Source: Phoronis australis | Taxonomy: Eukaryota > Phoronida > Phoronidae | Assembly: GCA_002633005.1 (NCBI GenBank) | Contig: NMRA01000329.1 | Location: 417,894 to 481,893, forward strand | Length of the DNA stretch: 64,000 bases | Direction of reading: 5' to 3' | Part shown: positions 49,381 to 62,000 of the stretch, in pieces | Numbering within the stretch: position 1 is the first letter of the stretch | Layout: every line of letters starts with the position of its first letter | Translations under genes and position numbers: made by a program | The notes under the pieces: generated by a model | The model's input: only the letters and a program-made list of their open reading frames with translations | What the model was told of the DNA's origin: nothing | Databases searched by the model: none

Positions 49381-49470
49381 NCTCTTCATCTACTATTATC
49401 ACACAGTAGCATCCAAAGGAACCTAGAAAGAAAAAAGAAACAAAAATTATTAAAAAACAAATTTACAATT

Positions 49471-49496
49471 ACCGTAACCGTCACGGTTACTGCTTG
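49471..49496. other. Short palindrome GTAACCGTCACGGTTAC
   Basis: Perfect inverted 8-bp arms around one base, just left of the next repeat array. It may mark that repeat's end. Confidence 0.6.
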
Positions 49497-49499
49497 TGG

Positions 49500-51245
49500 C
49501 ACTTAACGGGACATTTAATAAAATTCTTGACATATTTTACACTCATATTTCTGTACCATTATCAGTCATAATAAATGACCTTTAATTCGCCTATATACAG
49601 TCTCCTTTTTATCTCTGGAAACGGAGCTTGCGATGCGCCTATCATTTTCGGGACATACTTCGAACACAAATGGTATTTAACGTGCTAAATATATTTACTT
49701 CAGAATATGTACTCGTCTCACTTATACCCCCTTTTTCCTTCCTTCGGTCTGGTCCATTAATCGTTTGTGTAGATTCGCATGCGGTGCCACGAGTTCGATC
49801 AGCTCCCGACTGTTATAGGCTGATGATTATTACGTGTCTCAGGGATAACCTTTGTTCTCAGTAACTATATGTTTTCTGTTATTCCTTTGCTACAGCAACA
49901 CTTACATCTGAGTTTAATCTCTCTTCACTTTTTCCCACCCTCTCCCACCCTATCTTTTTAGTGGTTCCTCTTACCTGAGTGCTGCACTTTTTATTGCACA
50001 TCTTTCCAGAGAATACTATTTTATGTTTACTTATTATTTTACACTCATATTTCTGTACTGTTACCAGTCATCGTTATTTCGCCTCTATACGGTCTCCATG
50101 TTATCTCTGGAAACGGAGCTTATGATGCACCTGTCATTTTCGGGACATACTCGAACACAAAAAGTATTTCACTCGTTAAATATATTTATTTCAGAATATG
50201 GACTCGTCTCACTTATACCCCTTTTTTCCTTCTTTCAGTCTGGTCCATTAATCGTTTGTGTAGATTCGCATGCGGTCCTTTTGTACATATAACGCACTAG
50301 TACATTTCATTTCCAGCCTCACTTAATTGGTTCGTTTCTGTCGTGTGCCACGAGTTCGATCAGCTCCAGACTCTTATAGGCTGATGATTATCACGTGTAT
50401 CAGGGTTAACCTTTGTTCTCCGTAACAATATGTTTTCTGTTATTCCTTTGCTTCAGCAACACTTACATCTGAGTTTAATCTCTCTTCACTTTTTCCCACC
50501 CTCTCCCACCCTATCTTTTTAATGGGTCCTCTTACCGGCGGGCTGCACTTTTTATTGCACATCTTTCCAGAGATTATTATTTCATGTTTACTTATTATTT
50601 TACACTCATATTTCTGTACTGTTACCAGTCATCGTTATTTCGCCACTATACGGTCTCCATGTTATCTCTGGAAACGGAGCTTACGATGCACCTGTCATTT
50701 TCGGGACATACTCGAACACAAAAGGTATTTCACTCGTTAAATATATTTATTTCAGAATATTTTATGTTTACTTATTATTTTACACTCATATTTCTGTACT
50801 GTTACCAGTCATCGTTATTTCGCCTCTATACGGTCTGCATGTTATCTCTGGAAACGGAGCTTGCGATGCACCTGTCATTTTCGGGACATACTCGAACACA
50901 AAAGGTATTTCACTCGTTAAATATATTTATTTCAGAATATGGACTCGTCTCACTTATACCAATTTTTTCCTTATTTCAGTCTGGTCCATTAATCGTTTGT
51001 GTAGAGTCGCATGCGGTCCTTTTGTACATATAACGCACTAGTACATTTCATTTCCAGCCTCACTTAATTGGTTCGTTTGGTCAGCTCCCGACTGTTATAG
51101 GCTGATGATTATCACGTGTCTCAAGGTTAAACTTTGTTCTCAGTAACTCTATGTTTTCTGTTATTCCTTTGCTTCAGCAACACTTACGTTTGAGTTTAAT
51201 CTCTCTTTACTTTTTCCCACCCTCTCCCACCCTATCTTTTTAGTA
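49500..51245 (+). repeat. Direct array of a ~490-560-bp repeat
   Basis: The marker ATCTCTGGAAACGGAGCTT occurs at about 49611, 50103, 50664 and 50844. It is followed by CGATGC(A/G)CCT, TCATTTTCGGGACATAC and TCGAACACAAA, and later TCTTCACTTTTTCCCACCCT. The third unit is shortened to 180 bp by an internal duplication. Open frames in it are repeats of non-coding sequence. Confidence 0.85.
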
Positions 51246-51440
51246 ATGTACCACACGTAGGGCACCATCCTGGAAGAAACCTGAAACAATAATTAATGAT
51301 TGCCATTGAACAGCACTTAAGTAATGTACAACTACTCAAGGTGTTCAGGGATACCAATCCTTAGTTTCAGGCATTCACTCTAGTGGAGAATGGGACTGCA
51401 GGTGGCTCTGTCCTACCATGAACAACCTGACGTCCAGCAT

Positions 51441-53090
51441 CAGTGCCAATGATTGACATGTTTCGATGGGCAAGGTAATATGAGTGTGCATGGGCATGTT
51501 TAGGATGAGTATGACAATGTGCTGAGGACGGTGACGGCAAATGTAAGTGTGTGCATAATGATTTTCATGTACGAAGCATGTCCCGAAACTGATAGGTATG
51601 TCGCAAGCTCAGTTTCCAAAGAAGGAAAGGTGCATAGGAGAAACAAAGGTCATTTATTATGCGTGATAATGATATAGAAATATGAGTGTTAAATAATAAG
51701 TAAACGTAAAATAATAATCTCTGGAAAGATAAGCAATGAAAAGCGTAGTACTTAGGTAAGAGGAACCACCAGAAAAGGTACGTGGTAATGAGTGGGGAAA
51801 AATGAAGAAAGATTTTACTCAAACGTACGAGCTGCTAAAGCAAGGAATGACAGGAAACATGATTACTGAGAACAAAGGTTAATCCTGAGACACGTGATGA
51901 TCATCAGTCAATAGGAGCCAGGAGCAGCTGACCAAGGCAAATAACAGAAACGAACCAATAATGAGACTGGTAATAAAGTGTCCTAGTGCGTCGTGTGCAA
52001 ATCTATTCAAAGGATTAGTGGATGAGTCCGAGTGAAGAAAAAATGGTGGTATAAGGAAGACGAGTCCGTATTCTCACATAAATATATTTAATGAGTGAAA
52101 TACCATTTATGTTCGAAGTATAATCGAAAAATGATATGTGCGTCCCAAGCTCCGTTTCCAGAGATAAAAAGGTGCGTCCCAAGCTCCGTTTCCAGAGATA
52201 AAAAAGTGCGTCCCAAGCTCCGTTTCCAGAAATAAAGANCAGTGCCTATGATTGACATTTATCGATGGGCAAGGTAATATGAGTGTGCATGAGCATGTTT
52301 AGGATGAGTGTGACAACGTGTGAGGGCGGCAAAGGCAAATGTAAGTGTGTGCATAATGATTTTCATGTACGAAGCATGTCCCGAAACTGATAGGTATGTC
52401 GCAAGCTCCGTTTCCAAATAAGGAAAGGTGTATAGGAGAAACAAAGGTCATTTATTATGCGTGATAATGATAGAGAAATATGAGTGTTAAATAATAAGTA
52501 AACATAAAATAATTATCTCTGGAAAGATAAGCAATAAAAAGCGTAGCACTCAGGTAAGAGGAACCACCTGAAAAGGAGCGTGGTAGTGAGTGGGGAAAAA
52601 TGAAGAAAGATTTTACTCGAACGTAAGAGCTGCTAAAGCAAGGAATGACAGGAAACATGATTACTGAGAACAAAGGTTAACCCTGAGACACGTGATAATC
52701 ATCAGTCAATAGGAGCAGCTGACCAAGGCAAATAACAGAAACGAACCAATAGTGAGACTGGTCCGAATGAAGAAAAAATGGCAGTATAAGCAAGACAAGT
52801 CCATATTCTCACATAAATATATTCAGTGAGTGAAATACCATTTATGTTCGAAGTATAATCCAAAAATGATACGTGCGTCTCAAGGTCCGTTTCCAGAGAT
52901 AAAAAGGTGCGTCCCAAGCTCCGTTTCTAGAGATAAAAAGGAGAGGTANAAAAGTGCGTCCCAAGCTCCGTTTCCAGAGATAAAAAAGTGCGTCCCAAGC
53001 TCCGTTTCCAGAAATAAAAAGGAGAGGTATATAAGAGAAACAAAGGTAACTTATTATGAGTGATAAGGGTACAGAAATATGAGTGTTATA
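51441..53090 (-). repeat. Inverted copies of the same repeat, in two series
   Basis: The same sequence reads on the minus strand (for example AAGCTCCGTTTCCAGAGATA, TATGTTCGAAGTATAATC, GTATGTCGCAAGCTC). 51441-52238 and 52240-52948 are direct duplicates of each other. Short 33-bp tandems of GTGCGTCCCAAGCTCCGTTT lie at about 52140-52235 and 52860-53030. With 49500-51245 they form a large imperfect inverted repeat about 3.5 kb across, centred near 51.3 kb. Confidence 0.85.
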
Positions 53091-53099
53091 TTTTTTGCA

Positions 53100-56000
53100 T
53101 GAGGCTGGGGGTAATTGGGATGTTGAGCAGTAAAGTGTGAACTATGAGGAGAGTGTCATTCACGTGTCCCTAGTTTAGTAAACAACTACAATAACTCGCG
53201 TGAAAAGGGTAAAACTTTCATGTCGAGTTTTTCATTGAAGGATGTCAATCAAGTAAAACGAGTAAAGTCTTCCACCCATGTTGAGTTTTATTCACAGAGG
53301 ATATTATTCAAGAAGAGATTGTCGCCATTGCTCCTAATCTGAAGAATTAGTGGGGCATTAAATTCAGGCATGCTAACTGGGTTTGATCTTGCCTGGTGGG
53401 CTGATGACAATTCTTTCATTCGTTAATGAATTTGTAACATGTGACGAATTAATGGTGCAATGGTATGAAAGTGACGAATCTGTGAAATACTATAACTAAG
53501 TGAAACCATTGAGTGACAAAGGTAAATGCGAAACATAAAAGAACTGAAAACATGAAAATAAATGAACCAATAAAACAAGAGTTAAGGACAAAAAACGTGC
53601 CAAATGGTATAAATCAAATAAAACTATGAAATGTATAAAATTCATGGACTAATGTACACAGAAACTTCAACGAATACGTGAAACATCACAAGGCCTATAG
53701 GGTGTGACGAAGCAAAATAAATTTGAAAAATGAGAGGGTAACACATAAAGACATGTGCATGCTGGTATAAACCAATTGAAAAAAGCATGAACCCTTAAAA
53801 TGTTACATCTAAACTGGTTGAGTGTGACGAATAAAATGGGAGAAGTAATTGAATCCACAGAATTTGAGATTTTATGAATGAACGAACCATCAATTGTTCA
53901 CGTATCGTCTGTCCAACCAACAAGGATTATTCAACGTGGAGATTCGCAACCTTCTGCACTGTGCCCGCTCTTACATAAATGCCTAATATCATGTAATAAT
54001 CGAGACATGAGGGCATCAGAGGAATACAGGATCCGTGTTCAGAAGTGTCATGTATATGCATCGAGTGAATGAAACTAAAATTTCACGAATTCATGAATCT
54101 CCAAAATGAGCTGAATGAACAATTATCTATACAGTAATCAATACCCATCATTCAGTTGTGGTAATTTGATGAGACAAGTAGAGCTTATATTTCATGCTAC
54201 ATCAAATGGTGGCTCCTTTCTTCAGATACTGTCAAATTACAGAGTTTATTGTTGTCACAAACAAGTAATATTGTGTGTTGCATGTGTGAGATAAACAGCT
54301 TGTGCTTCTTTGTTGAACTGTGCCAGAAAAAATTGTATAATAAGCTGGTGCAACAAAATAGGGACTTTAGCACTACTTGTCAGAGTTATCTTAATACGTC
54401 CAAAGAATGTAGTGAATTTTGAGCGAAGTAATGCATTATGAACTGCACCAAGTTAATGGAGTCACGTCACATGAAATAGTTGAATGAATCTGTAGAATGT
54501 CATCAAATAAGCAGAAGAATAAATTACCCATAAAATACTAAACATAAGTCAACTCATGAAATTTTAATGAATATGCATTTGATCGATAAAGAAGCATTGA
54601 TTTCGAGTGGTAAAGAATCCATGAGATACAGCGAATGAATGGAGTATTGAAAAACGACAAGTGAATGAAACTGAAATTCCATGAATTACCGAGTCTTTAA
54701 GTGCAGTAACAAATTAATCCCTGTGTAAAATGTACCTTTCAAAGGACTTATATAATGATGAAAGTGGAAGCTGAGAATGTTATAGGTGCAGCCATGAAAT
54801 GTGATCAATTGAAACCATTGAAATGAGGAATAATTGCTTTAAGCAAACCAAGGACTTAAGGATTCGTTGACGAGAGCATTAATGGTACAACAATGTTCCC
54901 CGAATTAAAAATCCCCTAAAAATATTACAATCAACAAAGCTGGTGTAGCAAATGACAGAACGTATACATTTGAGGAAGCAAAATAGTAAATATCAGTGAA
55001 CCTAAAAACTGCAGTAAACAGTGGACCCATGAAATACGAGTTAATAGAAAAGCAGTATGTGAGGTTAACAAAGTCCAAGTGTGGTACTCGTTCGAAAAAC
55101 ATCACAAATACCAAAGGTAAATGGAGTTCAGTTGTAAATTCTGAAAATTGAATGAGCCCATTAACAAGGCTAAATGTAGCCAAAAATATGTAGCTTGAGC
55201 ATCTCAAAGGGGTGACTTGACTTGTGTACACCATTGGTTATCAGAATCTATGGAAATTTGAATGCTAAAATGCATCATATATTGAAGAAATAGTGCATCA
55301 AATTAATGGAGTCCCATATAGCAATAATATCTGGAGAAATGACATATCTCCAAATTATCACAAATCAACAATAAAATGCTACAAACAAGTTAAAAGTAAA
55401 ATGCAAAAACCAAAGGCCGTATGAAGTATCATGAGCTAATGTCAGGGTAATCAAAGCCCTACAGTGCTGCTAGTCAATCGCGTCCCCCATACGCAAAGGT
55501 TAATGGAAATAATACCAGGGAAAACTGACAGTACCCATCAACTGCAAGGAGATATTGAATTCTGGAGAGAACAAATTCATCAAAAGTTATGTATAAATAG
55601 AGCTGGAATATGTTAAACAGAAAGGAAATGTACAAAGGGTTAAAAAATTGAAATAAAAACTGTATGAAATAAACAGAGGTGTAAAGATTTGCTAAACAAG
55701 TGAAAAAGGAAGGTAGGGGTGGTGAATGAGCAGGAGACAACAAATTCTATAGGTGGCTGACTTTGAATTCAGCCAAAGAGAACATGTTTATCAAACATGG
55801 CTATAAAAATTATAAGATTTCTTTACAACTATTGTATTCTCAAAAGTAACCAGTACCCAGCTCTTGCTAAATCTAAAGTTCATTCACCATCCTGAGGCAA
55901 AGGGTAATGCAGCATTTTTTCTTTTTTAATGCTCATCATTCACTAAAGGGAGAAGTGACCTGCTAGAATTTATTTGGGTTTACAATTAATTTATGCTGCG

Positions 56001-59000
56001 CCAAGTGGTGGTTCCTTTTTCACAAATTCTAAAATTATGGAAGTCATTGTTATCACTGACAATTAACATTGTCTCCAATATGTGAGGAAAGCAACTTTTT
56101 TGTTGAATTGTGCCAAACACCATTGATTGAACAACAAAATGGGTGACTTGATTTGTGTACCCCACTGCTTACAAGAGCGATTTTAATACCCCCAAAGATC
56201 GCAGTGAAATTAAAATAGAGTAAATTATCACAAATTGAACAAATAACTGCATGGAATTAGTGGAGTCCTGTCAAATGGGACAATAGAATGAGTCTGTAGA
56301 ATGTCATTCAATGAACATCAAAATAAAACACCGGTAAAGTACTAATTAGTGAATTCTCGAACATTGATGGATTGATGATCTTTCATGCAATGAAGTGGTT
56401 AGAAAACTCATGAAATGCATTGCATGAATTTGGTTTTAAAGTACGGAAATCAATGAAATTGTAAAATTCAATCAATTCATGAATCGTCAAGTGCAGTAAC
56501 AAAGTGATCCTGTGTAAAATGTACAAAGCAAAGGATTGATATAATGATGAAAGTGAAAGCTGAGAATGTTATAGCTGGAGCCGTGAAATGCGATGAATTG
56601 AAACAATTAAAATGAGGAATAATTGCTTTAAGCAAACCAAGGAATTCAGGATTCGTTGAAGAGAACATTAATGGTACAACAATGTTCCCAGAATTGAAAA
56701 TCCCCTAAAAATATTACAATCACCAAGCTCGTGTAGCATAATGACAGAACGTATACATTGTGAGGAAGCAAAATGGTAAATATCAGTGAACCTAAAAACT
56801 GCAGTAAACAGTGGACCCATGAAATACGAGTTAATACAAAAGCAATATGTGAGGTTAACAAAGTCCAAGTGTGGTACTCGTTCAAGAAACATCACAAATA
56901 CCAAAGGTAAATGGAGATCATGTGTAAACTTTGAAAATTGAATGAGCCCATTAAAAAGGCTAAATGCAGCAAAAGATAGCTTGAGCATCTCAAAGGGGTG
57001 ACTTGACTTGTGTACACCATTGGTTATGTATGGAAATTTGAATGCTAGAATGCATCATATATTGAAGAAATAGTGAATCAAATTAATGGAGTCCCATATA
57101 GCAATAACATCTGGATAAATGACGTATCTCAAAATCATCACAAATCAGTGAAAAGTTATGTTTTTATGCAGCTGGAATATGTTAACCAGAAAGGAAATGT
57201 ACAAAGGGTTAGAAAATTGAAATAAAAATGTATGAAATAAACAGAGGTGTAAAGATTTTCTAAACAAGTGAAAAAGGAAGGTAGGGGTGGTGAATAAGCA
57301 GGAGACAACAAATTCTATAGGTGGCTGACTTTGAATTCAGCCAAAGGGAACATGTTTATCAAACATGGCTATCAAAGCTGTTGTATTCTTAAAAGTAACC
57401 CAGGTCTTGCTAAATCTAAAGTTCATTCACCATCCTGAGGCAAAGGGTAATGCAGCATTTTTTTTAATGCTCATCATTCGCTACAGGGAGAAGTGGCCTG
57501 TTAGAATTTACTTCGGTTTACAATTAATTTAAGCTGGCACAACAAGTGGTGGTTCCTTTTTCACAAATTCTAAAATTATGTAATTCATTGTTATCACTGA
57601 CAATTAACATTGTGTCTACAGTATTTGAGGAAAGCAACTTGTTTTTTGTTGAATTGTGCCAAACACCATTGATTGAACAACAAAATGGGTGACTTGATTT
57701 GTGTACCGCAGTGCTCTTAAGAGTGATTTTAATGCCCCCAAAGATGCAGTGAAATTAGAATTGAGTAATTTATCACAAATTGAACAAATAAGTACATGGA
57801 ATTTGTGGAGTCCTGTCAAATGGGACAATAGAATGAGTCTGTAGAATATCATTCAATGAACATCAAAATAAAAGACTGGTAAAATACTAACTGTTACGGG
57901 GAGATTTTATGTAGGATGAACATGTCATTTATTTATCATTAAAGTATGATACAAACACATTAGAACTTAGGTTGACTATGTACATGAGAATAATATTAGA
58001 AGTATAAGTATTAATTAAGTATATAGTGGTTGTTGTGTATTAATTAAGGGTATTAGTTGTTTGCTGAAATTTATTGCCTCCTATGAGTGCATAGGAAATG
58101 AATCAGCATATTTGTCTCTAACCATGTGTTTATGCTCTGCTAGCAGAATTATGTAACTTTAAATTCACCGGAATTGGTCAACTGTGGGGTTAGCCAGTTC
58201 TGACAACAACAATAGTCTTGTTATTATTCAGCAAAAATTACTTAAAGATTTGTCTGTCCGTGAGCATATTTGGCGAAAGCTTAGGTTCATATGTGGAATC
58301 TTATGATGTTGTTCTTGGAAGTTGTTTTGGAACTATGAGTACATTTGGAGGAAGGTGGTGGGTTTTATGTTTTGATCTAACCCGCCCACCTTTATTCTGT
58401 TTGAGTATAAGTATACCGTTAGCTTTTCAAGAAGAAATATTTCCAACGAGAGGCAACCAGATTGGTATAGAGGTATTAGATATTTCTTGGAGAGAGGCAA
58501 CCAGCTTGCTAGAGAGATATCACAGATATTCTTGAAGAGATGCTACTGGTTTGCTGAGAAATATCACAAGCTGTAGAAATTCGATGGACTGAATTTCAAT
58601 CCGATACGTGTAGCAGAAATTCGATGGACTGAATTTCAAAGAGGGTACATTGTATCTAGAATTCAATGGACTGAATTCATGTTAACATATATGTTGTTCG
58701 ACGGACTGAACTTCATGATTATTCCGAAGCATTTCATCAAGTGAAGACTGCTTGGAAGACTGGATCAAGAGAAGAGGAAACTCCTCATAACAAGTATAAC
58801 ACTGGATCCAAGGCCGACGCCAGGAATGGGAAACATGATCACAGACTGATTAAATTAGGCTTCTTTATTAATCTTTATGATTATTCATTTAGGGAAATTC
58901 AAACATTTAGTCAATATACTCATTATTACATCCAAATCAAATTGTGTAATTTCAACCGCCTACCGGCAAGATATACGCCACATGACACTAACAATAAGTG

Positions 59001-62000
59001 AATACTCGAAGTTTGATGGATTGATGATCTTTCATGCAATGAAGTGGTTAGAAAACTCATGAAATGAATCACATCAATTTGGTTTTAAAGTACATGTACA
59101 AAAAATAAATGAAATTGTGAAATTGAATGAATTAATGAATCTTCAAGTGCAGTAACAAATTGATCCCTGTGTAAAATGTACCTATCAAAGGATTTTTATA
59201 ATGATGAAAGTGGAAGCTGAGAATGTTATAGCTGGAGCCATGAAATGCAATGAATTGAAAACATTAAAATGGGGAATAATTGCTTTAAGCCAACCAAGGA
59301 ATTCAGGATTCGTTGAATGGAACATTAATGGTGCAACAGTGTTCCCCGAATTAAAAATCACCTACACATATTGCAGTCAACAAGCTGGTGTACCATAATG
59401 ACAGAACGTATACATTGCGAGGAAGCAAATTGGTAAATATATCAGTGAACCTAAATATTGCAGTAAACAATGGACCCATAAAATACAAGTTAATAGAAAA
59501 GCAGTATGTGAGGTTAACAAAGTCCCAGTGTGGTACTCGTTCAAGTAACATCACAAATACCAAAGGTAAATGGAGATCATGTATAAATTCTGAAAATTGA
59601 ATGAGCCCATAAAAAGGCTAAATGAAGCCAAAAATATGTAGCTTGAGCAACTCAAATGGGTGACTGGACTTGTGTAAACCATTAGTTATCAGAATGACTG
59701 GAAATTTGAATGGTAATATGCATCATGTATTGAAGAAATAGTGCATCAAATTAATGGAGTCCTATATTGCAATAGTATCTGGAGAAATGATGTATCTCCA
59801 AGTTATCAGAAATCAACAATAACATGCTACAAATAAGTTAATCCGTAAAATGCAAAAACCAAAGGCCCTATGAAGTATCATGAGTTAATGTCAGGGTAAT
59901 CAAAGTCCTACAGTGCTGCTAGTCAATCGTGTCCCGCATATGCAAAGGTTAATGAAAATAATATCAGGGAAAACTGACTGTACCCATCAACTGCAAGGAG
60001 ATATTGAATTGTGGAGTGAACAAATTCATGAAAAGTTATGTATTAATAGAGCTTGAATATGTTAACCAGAAAGGAAATGTACAAAGGGTTTGAAAATTGA
60101 AATGTAAAATGCATTAAATATACAGATATGTAAAGATTTGCTAAACGAGTGAAACAGGAAGGTAAGGATGGTGAATGAGCAGGAGACAACAAATGCTATA
60201 GGTGGCTGACTTTGTTTATGAAACATGGCTATCAAAACCATAATATTTCTTTACAACAAAAGTAACTTTCGTACCCAGCTCTTGCTAAATCTAAAGTTCA
60301 TTCACCATCCTGAGGCACAGGGCAATGCAGCATTTTTTCTTTTTTTAATACTCATCATTCACTACAGGGAGAAGTGACCTGCTAGAATTTACTTGAGTTT
60401 ACAATTAATTTAAGCTGCACCAAGTGGTGGTTCCTTTTTCACAAATTCTAAAATTGTGGAATTCATTGTTATCACTGACAATTAACGTTGTGTCTCCAAT
60501 ATGTGAGGAAAGCAACTTGTTTTTTGTTGAATTGTGCCAAACACCATTGATTGAACAACAAAGTGGGTAACTTGATTTGTGTACCCCACTACTTTGAAAG
60601 TGATTTTAATACCCCCCGAAAGATTGCAGTGAAATTAGAATGAAGTAATTTATCACAAATTGAACAAATAAGTGCATGGAATTAGTGGAGTCCTATCAAA
60701 TGGGACAATAGAATGAGTCTGTAGAATGTCATTCAATGAACATCAAAATAAAAGACCGGTAAAATACTAATTAGTGAATTCTCGAAGTTTGATGGATTGA
60801 TGATCTTTCATGCAATGAAATGGTTAGAAAACTCATGAAATGCATCACATGAAATTTGGTTTTAAAGTATGGAAATCAATGAAATTGTAAAATTCAATGA
60901 ATTCATGAATCTTCAAGTGCAGTAACAAAGTGATCCTGTGGAAAATGTACAAATCAAAGGATTGATATAATGATGAAAGTGAAAGCTTAGACTGTTATAG
61001 CTGGAGCCATGAAATGCGATGAATTGAAACCATTAAAATGAGGAATAATTGCTTTAAGCAAACCAAGGAATTCAGGATTCGTTGAAGAGAACATTAATGG
61101 TACAACAATGTTCCCCGAATTGAAAATCCCCTAAAGATATTACAATCACCAAGCTCGTGTAGCATAATGACAGAACGTATACATTGCAAGGAAGCAAAAT
61201 TGTAAATATCAGTGAACCTAAAAACTGCAGTAAACAGTGGACCCATGAAATATGAATTAATGGAAATGCAGTATGTGAGGTTAACAAAGTCCAAGTGTGG
61301 CACTTGTTTAAGAAACATCACAAATACCAAAGGTAAATGGAGATCATATGTAAATTCTGAAAATTGAATGAGCCGATTAAAAAGGCTAAATGTAGCCAAA
61401 GATATGTAGCTTGAGCATCTCAAAGGAGTGACTTGACTTGTGTACACCATTGGTTATCAGAATGTATGGAAATTTGAATGCTAAAATGCATCATATTTTG
61501 AAGAAATAGTGCATTAAATTAATGGAGTCCCATATAGCAATGATATCTGGAGAAATCACGTATCTCCAAATTATCACCAATCAACAATAAAATGTAACAA
61601 AGTGATCCCTGTGTAAAATGTATAAATGAAAGGATTGATATAATGATGAAAGTGAAAGCTGAGAATGTTATAGCTATCAAAGGAATCTTTATATAATGTA
61701 ATTGGAAACCGCAAATGTTATGAATTGACAAATTATTGAAAGGTGATGAATTATTCCTCTTGTGAAAACCAATGCATTTTAATTTTAATGCTTAAAAGAA
61801 TTCACGGAACAGAATAAATTAATGGTTCAGTAATGTCTGATGAATTAATAAGCCCTCAAACTCGTAAAGTAAATATTTCCATGGAGTCTAAGGGACCAAA
61901 AGGCGCAAAATTAGTGAACCTATCAAATGCAAAACACTGTATCCATGAAATATTACTTAATCCAAATGTGGTTTAAGAGATCATGTTGTGTGGGCAGCAC

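Noticed and set aside
50023-51033. Plus-strand open frames with FTYYFTLIFLYCYQSS repeats
   Set aside because: They follow the ~0.5-kb repeat units; similar frames also appear in the inverted copies in another register. Not coding.
54905-61450. Recurring minus-strand open frames (VNLTYCF.INSYFMGPLFTAVFRFTDI)
   Set aside because: They are conserved only because the DNA is a tandem repeat; starts and ends vary, with no domain and AT-rich low complexity.
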